DNA from: Lutibacter sp.
GTDB taxonomy: Bacteria > Bacteroidota > Bacteroidia > Flavobacteriales > Flavobacteriaceae
DNA length: 20,236 nt
Direction: 5' to 3'
Assembly: GCA_021647265.1 (NCBI GenBank)
Contig: JAKIVA010000046.1
Location: 1 to 20,236, forward strand
Part shown: piece by piece, positions 1 through 7,926 of the stretch
Numbering within the stretch: the first letter of the stretch is position 1
How the letters are laid out: each line of letters begins with the position of its first letter
The notes under the pieces: generated by a model
The model's input: the letters and a program-made list of their open reading frames with translations, nothing else
Database searches by the model: none
Told to the model about the DNA's origin: nothing
Translations under genes and position numbers: made by a program

Positions 1-84
1 CTTTGGTACTAATTCATCGTAACTTGGAGGTAGTAAACTTAATTGATCTTGATTATAAGTCTTGAATACTGCTTTTGATTTCAT
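1..84 (-). CDS. IS1182-like transposase, N-terminal fragment (runs off left edge)
   Basis: Reading the minus strand from an ATG at 84-82 gives 28 uninterrupted codons to the window edge. The peptide begins MKSKAVFKTYNQ and continues with LSLLPPSYDELVPK. The string LLPPSYDEL(V/I)P close to the N-terminus is characteristic of IS1182-family DDE transposases, which go on with an NHPVR-type motif; that part lies outside the window. Only about 33 nt separate the ATG from the T-run of the upstream terminator, so any terminal inverted repeat of the element must be very close or lost. I could not pick out a terminal repeat or target-site duplication. The gene points the same way as the SPOR-domain gene and is insulated from it by that terminator. 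Whether the element is complete and active cannot be judged from 28 codons. The call rests on one remembered motif, not on an alignment. Confidence 0.7.
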   Translation of the reverse strand, partial: MKSKAVFKTYNQDQLSLLPPSYDELVPK

Positions 85-117
85 TCCATGAAAATAATCA
101 ATCTCTTGCTTTTTTCC

Positions 118-150
118 AAAAAAAAAAGACTGCCTTTTCAGACAGCCTCT
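118..150 (-). terminator. Rho-independent terminator of the SPOR-domain gene
   Basis: On the minus strand AGAGGCTGTC (150-141) pairs with GGCAGTCTTT (134-125) around a TGAAAA loop. The ten-base-pair stem uses three G-U pairs and is followed by a run of ten T (127-118). The same bases read on the plus strand would have several A-C mismatches, so the polarity is clearly minus. It lies 15 bases after the stop codon of the SPOR-domain gene. Confidence 0.85.
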
Positions 151-164
151 TTTTATTTAGAAAA

Positions 165-536
165 TTAAATTTTATCTTCTAAAACAATAGCTCCAGAATA
201 TTTTTCTTTAATAATAAGTAAAACTCTATCAGCTTCTAAACGGGTAGTAAAATTACCAACTTGCGTTTTCCATTCAGGAGACTTATAAATAATTTTTGCC
301 TTGTATTTTGGAAACAAATTGTTAAAATTAAGTTTTATTTTAAAAGCTTGATTCTCATTACCATTATAAAGCTGGATTTTATATACTATTGAATTTTTAT
401 TTTTTCTGTTAAATTCCTTTTTTTGTTTTATTAAATTATTAATATTTTGACTTTCGCTTTGCGAGTAAGAATTAATAATACCTAAAAAAAAGGTGATAAA
501 ACCCAGATATATCGCTTTTTTAATGAAAAAATTCAT
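165..536 (-). CDS. Secreted SPOR-domain protein
   Basis: A 123-residue protein with an N-terminal signal peptide (MNFFIKK, then a hydrophobic stretch ending at NSYSQ). The C-terminal half looks like a SPOR domain: VYKIQLYNG opens the first strand, a helix follows, and YKSPEWKTQVGNFTTRLEAD is the typical second repeat, ending in IVLEDKI. SPOR domains bind denuded peptidoglycan glycan strands, so an exported, cell-wall-associated role is likely; the specific function is unknown. A TTG seven codons upstream (557-555) is in frame, but it lies inside a perfect -7 promoter element (555-562), so the ATG at 536 is chosen. The gene is divergent from actA, an arrangement I associate with flavobacteria. 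A strong terminator follows it. Confidence 0.85.
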   Translation of the reverse strand: MNFFIKKAIYLGFITFFLGIINSYSQSESQNINNLIKQKKEFNRKNKNSIVYKIQLYNGNENQAFKIKLNFNNLFPKYKAKIIYKSPEWKTQVGNFTTRLEADRVLLIIKEKYSGAIVLEDKI

Positions 537-554
537 AATTATTTTATTTTTTTT

Positions 555-562
555 CAAATTTA
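555..562 (-). promoter_or_regulatory. -7 promoter element of the SPOR-domain gene
   Basis: The minus strand reads TAAATTTG here, a perfect match to the Bacteroidota -7 consensus TAnnTTTG. Transcription would begin about 12-15 bases before the ATG at 536. No clear TTG was seen at the -33 position, so this rests on the -7 match and its placement. Confidence 0.55.
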
Positions 563-639
563 TTGTTTTTATTTAAATGACAGAAAAAAGATTGTTATTT
601 AGAACGAATATAAATTACTCTTAACGCAATTATAACATT

Positions 640-668
640 TTGATGTTTATATATAAATGTTACTTTTG
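640..668 (+). promoter_or_regulatory. Promoter of the actABCDEF operon
   Basis: TACTTTTG at 661-668 matches the Bacteroidota -7 consensus TAnnTTTG. TTG at 640-642 (part of TTTTG) lies 18 bases upstream, as expected for the -33 element. Both parts of the primary sigma-factor consensus are therefore present, the best promoter match in the window. The predicted leader is about 75 nt and contains the palindrome at 677-708. Confidence 0.7.
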
Positions 669-676
669 TCAAATCC

Positions 677-708
677 TTTAAAAATGACTTAAGTCATCCA
701 TTTTTAAA
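677..708 (+). promoter_or_regulatory. Imperfect 32-bp inverted repeat in the act operon leader
   Basis: The core ATGACTTAAGTCAT (684-697) is a perfect 14-bp palindrome. It is flanked by TTTAAAA (677-683) and the complementary TTTTAAA (702-708), with a four-base CCAT asymmetry on the right. Its centre lies 26 bp downstream of the centre of the -7 element, inside the initially transcribed region. That position suits a repressor operator, or a leader hairpin in the mRNA (5-bp stem with TTAA loop, extended after a bulge). No poly-T tail follows, so it is not a terminator. The factor that binds it is unknown. Confidence 0.5.
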
Positions 709-751
709 TGAAAATATTGTACCAAACAAGAGAAAAATATTTTTTTAAAGT

Positions 752-2323
752 ATGAAAAGTGTGAAATTACACAGACAATTATCAAGATTAGTAATTAATA
801 GTCTTGTTTTCCTTTTATTATTCTCACTCAATTTATCGGCTCAAGAAGGCGATGTAATAAATGGGGAAAAACTCTTCAAGTCTACTTGTGCAGCTTGCCA
901 TAGATTAGATAAAAAATTAGTTGGACCCGCTTTAAAAGGGGTTACAGATAGAAGAGAACAAGATTGGTTAATTTCTTGGATTAAAGATAGTCCAGGAATG
1001 ATTAAATCAGGAGATAAATTAGCAATTCAGGTTTTTGAAGAAAACAATAAATTGCCAATGACGCCAAACCCTCAATTATCTGACCAAGATATTATTGACA
1101 TTTTAGCGTATACAAAAGGTGAGCCTTCAGTTCCTAAAGCTACGCTAGCATCGCAAGAAATTGACCCTGCAGTGGAAAGAGGAAAGAAAGTTTTTAAAGC
1201 TAATTGTGTAGCGTGTCATAAATTAGATAAAAAACTAATTGGGCCAGCCCTTTTTAAAATTGGAGAAAAACGTGATGCTGAATGGTTGAAGTTGTGGATT
1301 AAAGACAACGCAGCTTTGGTTGCATCTGGGGATAAGCTTGCAAAAGAAGTAGCTGATAGTACTCCAATTGCAATGACAGCATTCCCTCAATTATCTGACC
1401 AAGATATTGAAGATTTATTAAAATATTTTGAAGTAGGTGATGTTAAAAAAGTAGCAGCAAATGCCACTTCTACTTCAACTGATAACCAAGAGATATTTAA
1501 CAATCCAAGAACAGGAGTGTGGACATCGCTAGGTTTAACAATTTTAGCATTTTTATTACTTTCATTAATTGTAGCTGCTACAACTAATAAAAAAGTAGAA
1601 GATGGGGAAGAAGAAGAGAGCATGTTAAAAAGCATGTTTTTGAGTCCTTTCTTACGTTTTTTAGTGTTAGTGTTCTTTTTGTTAGGAACTGCATACTTGA
1701 CTTTTGGTTATTTTATGCAGGTAGGTGTAGATACAGGCTATCAACCAATTCAACCCATAGCATTTTCACACGCAATACATTCAGGAGATAATAAAATAGA
1801 TTGTCAATACTGTCACTCTTCAGCTAAAAATAGTAAAACTTCAGGTATCCCTTCGGTAAATGTATGTATGAACTGTCATAAATCTATTTCAGAATATACA
1901 GGAGAATTATTTGGAGGATATTCAAAAGAAGATTTGGATGGTGAAATTCAGAAAGTATATGATGCAGTAGGTTGGGATAAAGATAATCTTCAATACATTG
2001 AAGGTTATGAACAAAAACCTATTGAATGGGTTCGTATTCACAATTTAGCAGATTTTGCATATTATAACCATTCTCAGCATGTAAATGTAGCTGGACTTAA
2101 GTGTCAAAAATGCCATGGTCCTGTTGAAGAAATGCACGAGGTAAAACAGTTCTCAAAATTAACAATGGGATGGTGTATAAATTGCCACAAAACAACAGAA
2201 GTTGATATGAAGAATAATGATTATTACAAAAATATTCATGAGCAACTTTCAAAAAAATACGGTATAGAAAAAGTGACAGTAGCTCAAATGGGAGGTCAAG
2301 AATGTGGAAAATGTCACTATTAA
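752..2323 (+). CDS. actA: Alternative complex III subunit A, seven-haem cytochrome c
   Basis: A 523-residue multihaem cytochrome of the quinol:cytochrome c oxidoreductase ACIII, on the periplasmic side. The signal peptide ends near LSA-Q (residues 30-31). Two class I cytochrome c domains follow (about 33-122 and 140-226) with CAACH at 46-50 and CVACH at 152-156. Two membrane helices (about 255-277 and 300-322) lead to the classical five-haem ActA domain with CxxCH at 351, 372, 451, 475 and 518, the last three residues from the C-terminus. ActA as described in Rhodothermus carries five haems, so the two extra N-terminal domains are a fusion. My recollection is that Flavobacterium ActA carries one such domain; here there are two similar copies. 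They could relay electrons from the complex to the oxidase, taking the place of a soluble cytochrome c. First gene of the act operon, 27 nt before actB. Confidence 0.93.
   Translation: MKSVKLHRQLSRLVINSLVFLLLFSLNLSAQEGDVINGEKLFKSTCAACHRLDKKLVGPALKGVTDRREQDWLISWIKDSPGMIKSGDKLAIQVFEENNKLPMTPNPQLSDQDIIDILAYTKGEPSVPKATLASQEIDPAVERGKKVFKANCVACHKLDKKLIGPALFKIGEKRDAEWLKLWIKDNAALVASGDKLAKEVADSTPIAMTAFPQLSDQDIEDLLKYFEVGDVKKVAANATSTSTDNQEIFNNPRTGVWTSLGLTILAFLLLSLIVAATTNKKVEDGEEEESMLKSMFLSPFLRFLVLVFFLLGTAYLTFGYFMQVGVDTGYQPIQPIAFSHAIHSGDNKIDCQYCHSSAKNSKTSGIPSVNVCMNCHKSISEYTGELFGGYSKEDLDGEIQKVYDAVGWDKDNLQYIEGYEQKPIEWVRIHNLADFAYYNHSQHVNVAGLKCQKCHGPVEEMHEVKQFSKLTMGWCINCHKTTEVDMKNNDYYKNIHEQLSKKYGIEKVTVAQMGGQECGKCHY
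1070..1408 (+). repeat. Pair of identical 24-bp direct repeats inside actA
   Basis: The 24 bases at 1070-1093 and 1385-1408 are identical and encode PQLSDQDI at the end of each class I cytochrome domain. The spacing of 315 bp (105 codons) equals the domain repeat length. Other parts of the two domains (for example KLDKKLxGPAL and SGDKLA) are conserved in protein but differ in DNA. The repeat reflects an internal tandem domain duplication. Confidence 0.85.
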
Positions 2324-2350
2324 TAAAAAAAGAAAATAAGTATATAAACA

Positions 2351-5300
2351 ATGGCATCAAATAAGAAATATTGGAGAAGCGTTGAAGAACTTAAATCAGA
2401 TAATCCTATTGTTGAAAGTTTAATGCAAAAAGAATTTGTAGAGGAATTACCTACAGATGCATTTTTAGGGGATAAAGAAAATTTATCTCAATCTTCAACA
2501 ACTCGACGCGATTTTCTAAAATATGTTGGTTTTTCAACTGCAGCTGTTTCACTAGCAGCCTGTGAAGGACCAGTAATAAAATCGATTCCTTATGTTATTA
2601 AACCAGATAATATTGTTCCTGGAGTAGCGAACTACTACGCTTCAACAATGGCTGAAGGTGGTGATTTTGCAAATATTTTAGTAAAAGTTAGAGAAGGGAG
2701 ACCAATTAAAATAGAGCCAAATAAAATGGCTGGAAACTGGGGGGCAACTTCTGCAAGAGTTCAAGCATCTGTTCTTTCTTTATATGACAACAATAGATTG
2801 CGAGGGCCATTAGCTAATGGAGAGCCTACTGATTGGTCTTCAATGGATAAAAAAGTTATTGAAACTTTAAATACGTTAAAAAACAATAATGAAAAAATAG
2901 TTATTTTAACAGGAACAACCGCGAGCCCTTCATCAAATAAAGTGATTGAAGATTTTACAGAATTTTACAGTAATGTATCGCATGTTGTATATGATGCATT
3001 ATCTGAAAGTGCTGCACTAGATGCTTTTGAAAGTATGTACGGTGTTAGAGCTTTACCAAATTATAAATTTGAAAAGGCTGATGTAATTGTTTCTATAGGA
3101 GCTGATTTTTTAGGTGATTGGCAAGGAGGTCAATATAGTGCTGCATATGCTAAAGGAAGAACTCCTTCAGAAGGGAAAATGTCAAAACTTATACAATTTG
3201 AATCAAATTTATCACTTACAGGAGCAAATGCAGATGTTCGTGTACCAGTAAAACCTTCAGAACAAGTTTATGCATTAATTAATTTGTATAATTACGTAAC
3301 AGGAAATAGTTTTCCTTCAAAAGAAACTCCTGTAGATGAGGCTATAAAAAAATCGGCTGAACAACTTAAAAAATCTGGAAATAAAGCAGTTGTAGTTACA
3401 GGAATTCAAGATAAAAATGCACAGTTAATTGTAAATGCATTAAATGAATTTTTACAATCTGAAGCGTATGATATTACCGCTCCTCGTTATGTAAAAGTAG
3501 GAAATGATGCAGATGTTGATAAATTGATTTCCGAAATGCAAGCGGGTAAAGTAGGAGCCTTGTTAGTTTATAATACAAACCCTTCTTATTCTTTGCCAAA
3601 TGCAACAAAATTTAATGAAGCATTAAAAAAAGTTAAAATATCAATTAGTTTTGGCATGTCAGCTGATGAAACAGCAAATCAAACGCAGTTTGTCGCTACA
3701 ACACCACATTATTTAGAATCTTGGGGAGATGCTCATTTTCAAGCTGGAAACTATGCTTTAATGCAACCAACAATACAACAGTTATTTGATACGCGTCAGT
3801 TTGAAGATAGCCTTTTAACTTGGATGGGAGAAAATAAAAACTACTATCAATTTATAAAAGAAAACTGGGCAGCAACTATTTTAGGTGGAGAATCTTGGAA
3901 TAAAGTATTGCACGATGGTATTTACACAAATGAAGAAGAAATTTTATTTACTAAAAGTGAAATAGATATAGCAAATTCAGTTGCTACGTTGTTAAGTAAT
4001 GCTAAACCTGCAGATTTCGAATTAAATTTATATACCAAAATTAGTTTAGGAGATGGAAAACAAGCTAATAATCCTTGGTTACAAGAATTACCAGATCCAA
4101 TAACAAGAACAAGTTGGGATAATTATATGACAATTTCTGCTGCTGATGCAGAGAAATTAGGACTAGAAAATTGGACGGTTAGTGATGGCGCTTTAAACGG
4201 AAGTTTGGTAAACCTTAAAGTAGGTGAAACCACCTTGCAAAATGTACCAGTTTTAATTCAACCAGGACAAGCTAAAGGAAGTATTGGTTTGGCTGTTGGT
4301 TATGGTAGAGAAGCGGGTATGCAGCAAGAAATGATGACTGGAGTAAATGCCTTTTCATTGATGCGAGATTTTGAGATATTTCAGCCAGTAACTATTGAAA
4401 AAATTGATGGTGAACATGAATTTGCTTGTGTGCAATTGCAACACACCATAATGGGGCGTGATGAAATTATTAAAGAAACAACTATAGAAGATTATATTAA
4501 TAAACCAAAAGAAGATTGGAATAAAACGCCTGAATTTTCATTAAATCATGTGGAAGTTCCAGCTGAGCGAGTTGATTTATGGGATAAATTTGATGATACA
4601 ATTGGTCACCATTTTAATTTATCAATAGATTTAGCTACTTGTACTGGTTGTGCAGCTTGTATAGTTGCTTGTCATGCAGAAAATAATGTACCAGTTGTTG
4701 GAAAACATGAAATAAGAGTAAGTAGAGATATGCATTGGTTACGTATTGACAGGTATTATACCTCAGATATGACTAATGAAAAGGCAAAAGAAGAAGGTAT
4801 TTTTGGAACTGGAAAAATGTTTAATACAATGACAATTCCTCAAGAAAATCCTCAAGTAGCTTTTCAGCCTGTGATGTGTCAACACTGTAATCATGCGCCT
4901 TGTGAAACAGTTTGTCCTGTGGCAGCAACTTCACATGGACGTCAAGGTCAAAATCATATGGCGTATAACCGTTGTATAGGTACAAGATATTGTGCAAATA
5001 ACTGTCCTTATAAAGTTAGACGTTTCAATTGGTTTAAATACCCTGAAAATAATGAGTTTGATTTCAATATGAACAACGATTTAGGGAAAATGGTATTAAA
5101 CCCAGATGTTGTAGTACGTTCGAGAGGAGTTATGGAAAAATGTTCAATGTGTCTACAAAAAACACAATTAACTATTTTAAATGCTAAGAAAGAAGGTCGC
5201 CCTATTGTTGATGGTGAATTTCAAACAGCTTGTTCAAGTTCTTGTCCAACAGGATCCATGGTTTTTGGAGATGTGAATGATAAAGAAAGTGAAGTTGCTC

Positions 5301-5401
5301 AATTAATGGAAGATGATAGAATGTTCCATTTATTAGTAGAAATAGGTACAAAACCGAATGTTATGTACCATTTAAAAGTTAGAAATACAGAAGAATCATA
5401 A
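2351..5401 (+). CDS. actB: Alternative complex III subunit B, MopB-like plus iron-sulfur protein
   Basis: A 1016-residue peripheral subunit of ACIII. The N-terminus has the long extension KYWRSVEEL (residues 6-14), typical of Tat-exported ActB-like proteins. A twin-arginine motif TRRDFLK follows (51-57), then a hydrophobic stretch ending in LAAC (C71), so lipidation after Tat export is plausible. Residues about 75-740 form the molybdopterin-oxidoreductase-like domain, which in ACIII carries no cofactor. The C-terminal ferredoxin-like part has four cysteine groups: 764/767/770/774, 843/846/851/855, 875/881/885 and 931/934/961/965. The third group reads CIGTRYC, with Thr878 where a fourth cysteine would sit. 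The fifteen cysteines therefore fit three [4Fe-4S] and one [3Fe-4S] cluster, as known for ACIII. Electron transfer runs from the quinol site in ActC through these clusters to ActA. Confidence 0.95.
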   Translation: MASNKKYWRSVEELKSDNPIVESLMQKEFVEELPTDAFLGDKENLSQSSTTRRDFLKYVGFSTAAVSLAACEGPVIKSIPYVIKPDNIVPGVANYYASTMAEGGDFANILVKVREGRPIKIEPNKMAGNWGATSARVQASVLSLYDNNRLRGPLANGEPTDWSSMDKKVIETLNTLKNNNEKIVILTGTTASPSSNKVIEDFTEFYSNVSHVVYDALSESAALDAFESMYGVRALPNYKFEKADVIVSIGADFLGDWQGGQYSAAYAKGRTPSEGKMSKLIQFESNLSLTGANADVRVPVKPSEQVYALINLYNYVTGNSFPSKETPVDEAIKKSAEQLKKSGNKAVVVTGIQDKNAQLIVNALNEFLQSEAYDITAPRYVKVGNDADVDKLISEMQAGKVGALLVYNTNPSYSLPNATKFNEALKKVKISISFGMSADETANQTQFVATTPHYLESWGDAHFQAGNYALMQPTIQQLFDTRQFEDSLLTWMGENKNYYQFIKENWAATILGGESWNKVLHDGIYTNEEEILFTKSEIDIANSVATLLSNAKPADFELNLYTKISLGDGKQANNPWLQELPDPITRTSWDNYMTISAADAEKLGLENWTVSDGALNGSLVNLKVGETTLQNVPVLIQPGQAKGSIGLAVGYGREAGMQQEMMTGVNAFSLMRDFEIFQPVTIEKIDGEHEFACVQLQHTIMGRDEIIKETTIEDYINKPKEDWNKTPEFSLNHVEVPAERVDLWDKFDDTIGHHFNLSIDLATCTGCAACIVACHAENNVPVVGKHEIRVSRDMHWLRIDRYYTSDMTNEKAKEEGIFGTGKMFNTMTIPQENPQVAFQPVMCQHCNHAPCETVCPVAATSHGRQGQNHMAYNRCIGTRYCANNCPYKVRRFNWFKYPENNEFDFNMNNDLGKMVLNPDVVVRSRGVMEKCSMCLQKTQLTILNAKKEGRPIVDGEFQTACSSSCPTGSMVFGDVNDKESEVAQLMEDDRMFHLLVEIGTKPNVMYHLKVRNTEES

Positions 5402-5405
5402 ATCA

Positions 5406-5419
5406 AAGATAGATATTAA
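5406..5419 (+). repeat. 14-bp leader repeat before actC, copy 1
   Basis: AAGATAGATATTAA occurs here, ending 3 bases before the actC ATG. An identical copy at 7909-7922 ends 4 bases before the actF ATG. ActC and ActF are the two NrfD-type polytopic subunits, so this may be a shared leader or a relic of gene duplication. Confidence 0.6.
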
Positions 5420-5422
5420 ATT

Positions 5423-6817
5423 ATGTCTCATTACGAAGCACCCATAAGAGAACCATTAATAATTGGTAATAAAAGTTACCACGATATTACCGTTGATGTT
5501 GCAGCACCTGTTGAAGGTAAAGCCAATAAAAAATGGTGGATAGCATTTACAATAGCCTTACTTGCATTTTTATATGGAATAGGTGCTATTATTTACACTA
5601 TAGGAACAGGAATTGGAGTTTGGGGATTAAATAATAGAATTAACTGGGCTTGGGATATTACCAATTTTGTATGGTGGGTAGGTATCGGTCATGCAGGAAC
5701 ATTAATCTCAGCAGTATTGTTATTATTTCGTCAGAAATGGAGAATGGGTATTAACCGTTCTGCAGAAGCTATGACAATTTTTGCCGTTTTTCAAGCAGGT
5801 TTATTCCCAATAATTCATATGGGTAGAGTTTGGAATGCATTTTATGTATTACCTATACCAAATGCGCTTGGATCATTATGGGTTAATTTTAACTCACCTT
5901 TACTGTGGGATGTTTTTGCAATCTCAACATATTTATCTGTATCATTAGTGTTTTGGTATACAGGATTATTGCCAGATTTTGCAATGTTAAGAGATAGAGC
6001 TGTTAGACCTTTTCAAAAGAAAATTTACAGTTTGTTAAGTTTTGGTTGGTCTGGAAGATTAAAAGATTGGCAACGTTTTGAAGAAGTATCATTAGTTTTG
6101 GCAGGTTTAGCAACACCGTTAGTATTATCTGTACATACTATTGTATCAATGGACTTTGCTACATCTGTTATTCCAGGTTGGCATAGTACAATTTTCCCAC
6201 CTTACTTTGTGGCTGGAGCAATTTTTTCAGGATTTGCAATGGTGCAAACATTACTGTTAATTATGCGTAAGGTTTCAAATTTAGAGGCTTATATTACAAA
6301 GGTTCATATTGAAAATATGAATAAGGTAATTTTACTTACAGGAGGTATTGTATCAGTAGCTTATATCACAGAGTTTTTTATTGGGTGGTATTCAGGAAGT
6401 AGTTATGAAGATTATACATATTTATCGGTTGGAGCAGCTACTGGGCCATATTGGTGGGCTTTTTGGGCCTTAATCACTTGTAACTTTATATTTCCGCAAA
6501 CACTGTGGTTTAAAAAGTTAAGAACAAATTTTGTTTGGTCATTCTTTATTTCAATTGTTATTAATATTGGTATGTGGTTTGAGCGTTTTGATATTATTGT
6601 AATTGACTTAAGTAGAGGGCATTTACCATCATCTTGGACAATGTTTTCACCAACGTTTGTTGACGTAGCAATTTTTATAGGAACTATAGGTTTTTTCTTT
6701 GTATTATTTTTACTATACGCTAGAACTTTTCCAGTAATAGCACAAGCAGAGTTAAAGAGTATTTTAAAATCATCAGGAGAAAATTATAAAAAATTAAGAG
6801 GAGACAATCATGAGTAG
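5423..6817 (+). CDS. actC: Alternative complex III subunit C, NrfD/PsrC-type membrane subunit
   Basis: A 464-residue polytopic inner-membrane protein of the NrfD/PsrC family. A hydrophilic N-terminus (to about residue 37) is followed by roughly ten hydrophobic segments, beginning with KKWWIAFTIALLAFLYGIG and ending with the helix just before the tail YARTFPVIAQAELK. Family signatures include WDITNFVWWVGIGHAGTLIS (about residues 75-94) and VHTIVSMDFATSVIPGWHST, which line the quinol site and the interface with the ActB clusters. In ACIII this subunit oxidises menaquinol. It starts 21 nt after actB, overlaps actD by 8 nt and has a 14-bp leader sequence shared with actF. Length is normal for the family. 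Confidence 0.95.
   Translation: MSHYEAPIREPLIIGNKSYHDITVDVAAPVEGKANKKWWIAFTIALLAFLYGIGAIIYTIGTGIGVWGLNNRINWAWDITNFVWWVGIGHAGTLISAVLLLFRQKWRMGINRSAEAMTIFAVFQAGLFPIIHMGRVWNAFYVLPIPNALGSLWVNFNSPLLWDVFAISTYLSVSLVFWYTGLLPDFAMLRDRAVRPFQKKIYSLLSFGWSGRLKDWQRFEEVSLVLAGLATPLVLSVHTIVSMDFATSVIPGWHSTIFPPYFVAGAIFSGFAMVQTLLLIMRKVSNLEAYITKVHIENMNKVILLTGGIVSVAYITEFFIGWYSGSSYEDYTYLSVGAATGPYWWAFWALITCNFIFPQTLWFKKLRTNFVWSFFISIVINIGMWFERFDIIVIDLSRGHLPSSWTMFSPTFVDVAIFIGTIGFFFVLFLLYARTFPVIAQAELKSILKSSGENYKKLRGDNHE
6797..6803 (+). promoter_or_regulatory. Shine-Dalgarno sequence of actD
   Basis: AGAGGAG lies 6 bases before the actD ATG, inside the end of actC. Nearly all other genes here lack such a site, as is usual in flavobacteria, so its presence supports the overlapping actD start at 6810. 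Confidence 0.6.
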
Positions 6818-7328
6818 TACAACTATACAAGCTATTTTTGACGATGATGATGTACTTTTGAGTGCTGTTAAAGACTTAAAAGCTGCAAATTATCGTATTG
6901 AAGAAATATTCACACCTTTTCCAGTCCATGGGTTGGATAAAGCTGCAGGACTTAAAAATACAAGAATTGCAATTACATCATTTATTTATGGATTAATTGG
7001 ATTAGGATTCGCAACTTGGATGATGAATTTTATGATGGTTGCTGATTGGCCTCAGAATATAGGAGGTAAACCAAGTTTCAGTTTTGCAGAGAATTCTCCT
7101 GCCTTTATACCAATTATGTTTGAATTAACAGTGTTTTTTGCAGCACACTTAATGGTAATTACCTTTTATATGCGTAGTAAATTATGGCCTTTTAAAAAAG
7201 CAGAAAATCCTGATGTAAGAACAACAGATGATCATTTTTTATTAGAAGTATCAACAGTAAATGATGTAAAAACATTGGAAAATTTATTGAAAGATATGGG
7301 AGCTAAAGAAATTAAAACAAAAGCATAA
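6810..7328 (+). CDS. actD: Alternative complex III subunit D (DUF3341)
   Basis: A 172-residue protein with the ActD layout. A cytoplasmic N-terminal alpha/beta part (about 1-50, IQAIFDDDDVLLSAVKDLK and the motif FTPFPVHGLD) is followed by two transmembrane helices (about 52-77 and 99-121) joined by a WPQNIGGKPSFSF loop, and a soluble C-terminal tail. The PFPVHGLD motif is the recognisable family signature. ActD carries no cofactor and helps hold the membrane part of the complex together. Its ATG overlaps the end of actC by 8 nt, indicating translational coupling, and actE begins 4 nt after its stop. Confidence 0.93.
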   Translation: MSSTTIQAIFDDDDVLLSAVKDLKAANYRIEEIFTPFPVHGLDKAAGLKNTRIAITSFIYGLIGLGFATWMMNFMMVADWPQNIGGKPSFSFAENSPAFIPIMFELTVFFAAHLMVITFYMRSKLWPFKKAENPDVRTTDDHFLLEVSTVNDVKTLENLLKDMGAKEIKTKA

Positions 7329-7332
7329 AATA

Positions 7333-7893
7333 ATGAAACAAACATTTAACTTAATAACGGTAATTGTATTGGCAATAAGTTTAAGCTCTTGTTATGGAGA
7401 CAAACGAACACCAAATGCACGTTATATGGCTAGTACCGATATGTATGCGCCAGTTGGTTACGAGACTTATGCTAAAAATCCTAATTTTAAAAATGGATTG
7501 GAAGCACAAGCTCCTGTAGAAGGTACTATTTTTAGAGGAGAAGTACCTTATGAAATTCCAAATACCAATAACGGTTACGAATTAGCAAAAGAAACATTAA
7601 AATCACCTTTAGAAGTTAATGAGAAAAACTTATCAAAAGGAAAAGAATTGTACACAATTTATTGTGCTGTTTGCCACGGAGACAAAGGAGATGGACAAGG
7701 AGTTATGGTTAAGCGTGAGAAGTTCTTAGGAATTCCTAATTATAAAGATAGACAGATAACAGAAGGTAGTATTTACCATGTTATTATGTATGGAAGAAAT
7801 ATGATGGGATCACATGCATCACAATTAAAAAACAATGAACGTTGGCAAATTGTTCAATATGTTGAAAAGTTGAGAACAGATTTGTTACAGTAA
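7333..7893 (+). CDS. actE: Alternative complex III subunit E, monohaem cytochrome c lipoprotein
   Basis: A 186-residue class I cytochrome c with a lipoprotein signal ending in LSSC (C20), so it should be anchored by lipid on the periplasmic side. The haem motif CAVCHG is at residues 111-116. The distal methionine ligand is probably M157 or M158 in YGRNMMGSHASQL. Residues 21-95 form a proline- and tyrosine-rich extension (PNARYMASTDMYAP, FRGEVPYEIPNTNNGY) that in this subunit wraps around neighbouring subunits. ActE is an electron exit route from ACIII to the oxidase. Spacing is 4 nt from actD and 33 nt to actF. Confidence 0.95.
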   Translation: MKQTFNLITVIVLAISLSSCYGDKRTPNARYMASTDMYAPVGYETYAKNPNFKNGLEAQAPVEGTIFRGEVPYEIPNTNNGYELAKETLKSPLEVNEKNLSKGKELYTIYCAVCHGDKGDGQGVMVKREKFLGIPNYKDRQITEGSIYHVIMYGRNMMGSHASQLKNNERWQIVQYVEKLRTDLLQ

Positions 7894-7908
7894 AATACAT
7901 CAAAAAAT

Positions 7909-7922
7909 AAGATAGATATTAA
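7909..7922 (+). repeat. 14-bp leader repeat before actF, copy 2
   Basis: AAGATAGATATTAA, identical to 5406-5419, ends 4 bases before the actF ATG and is followed by GGAT. See the copy before actC. Confidence 0.6.
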
Positions 7923-7926
7923 GGAT

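Noticed and set aside
537..557. An upstream in-frame TTG start (557) for the SPOR-domain gene, adding seven residues.
   Set aside because: The TTG lies within the perfect -7 element TAAATTTG, and the ATG at 536 gives a normal signal peptide.
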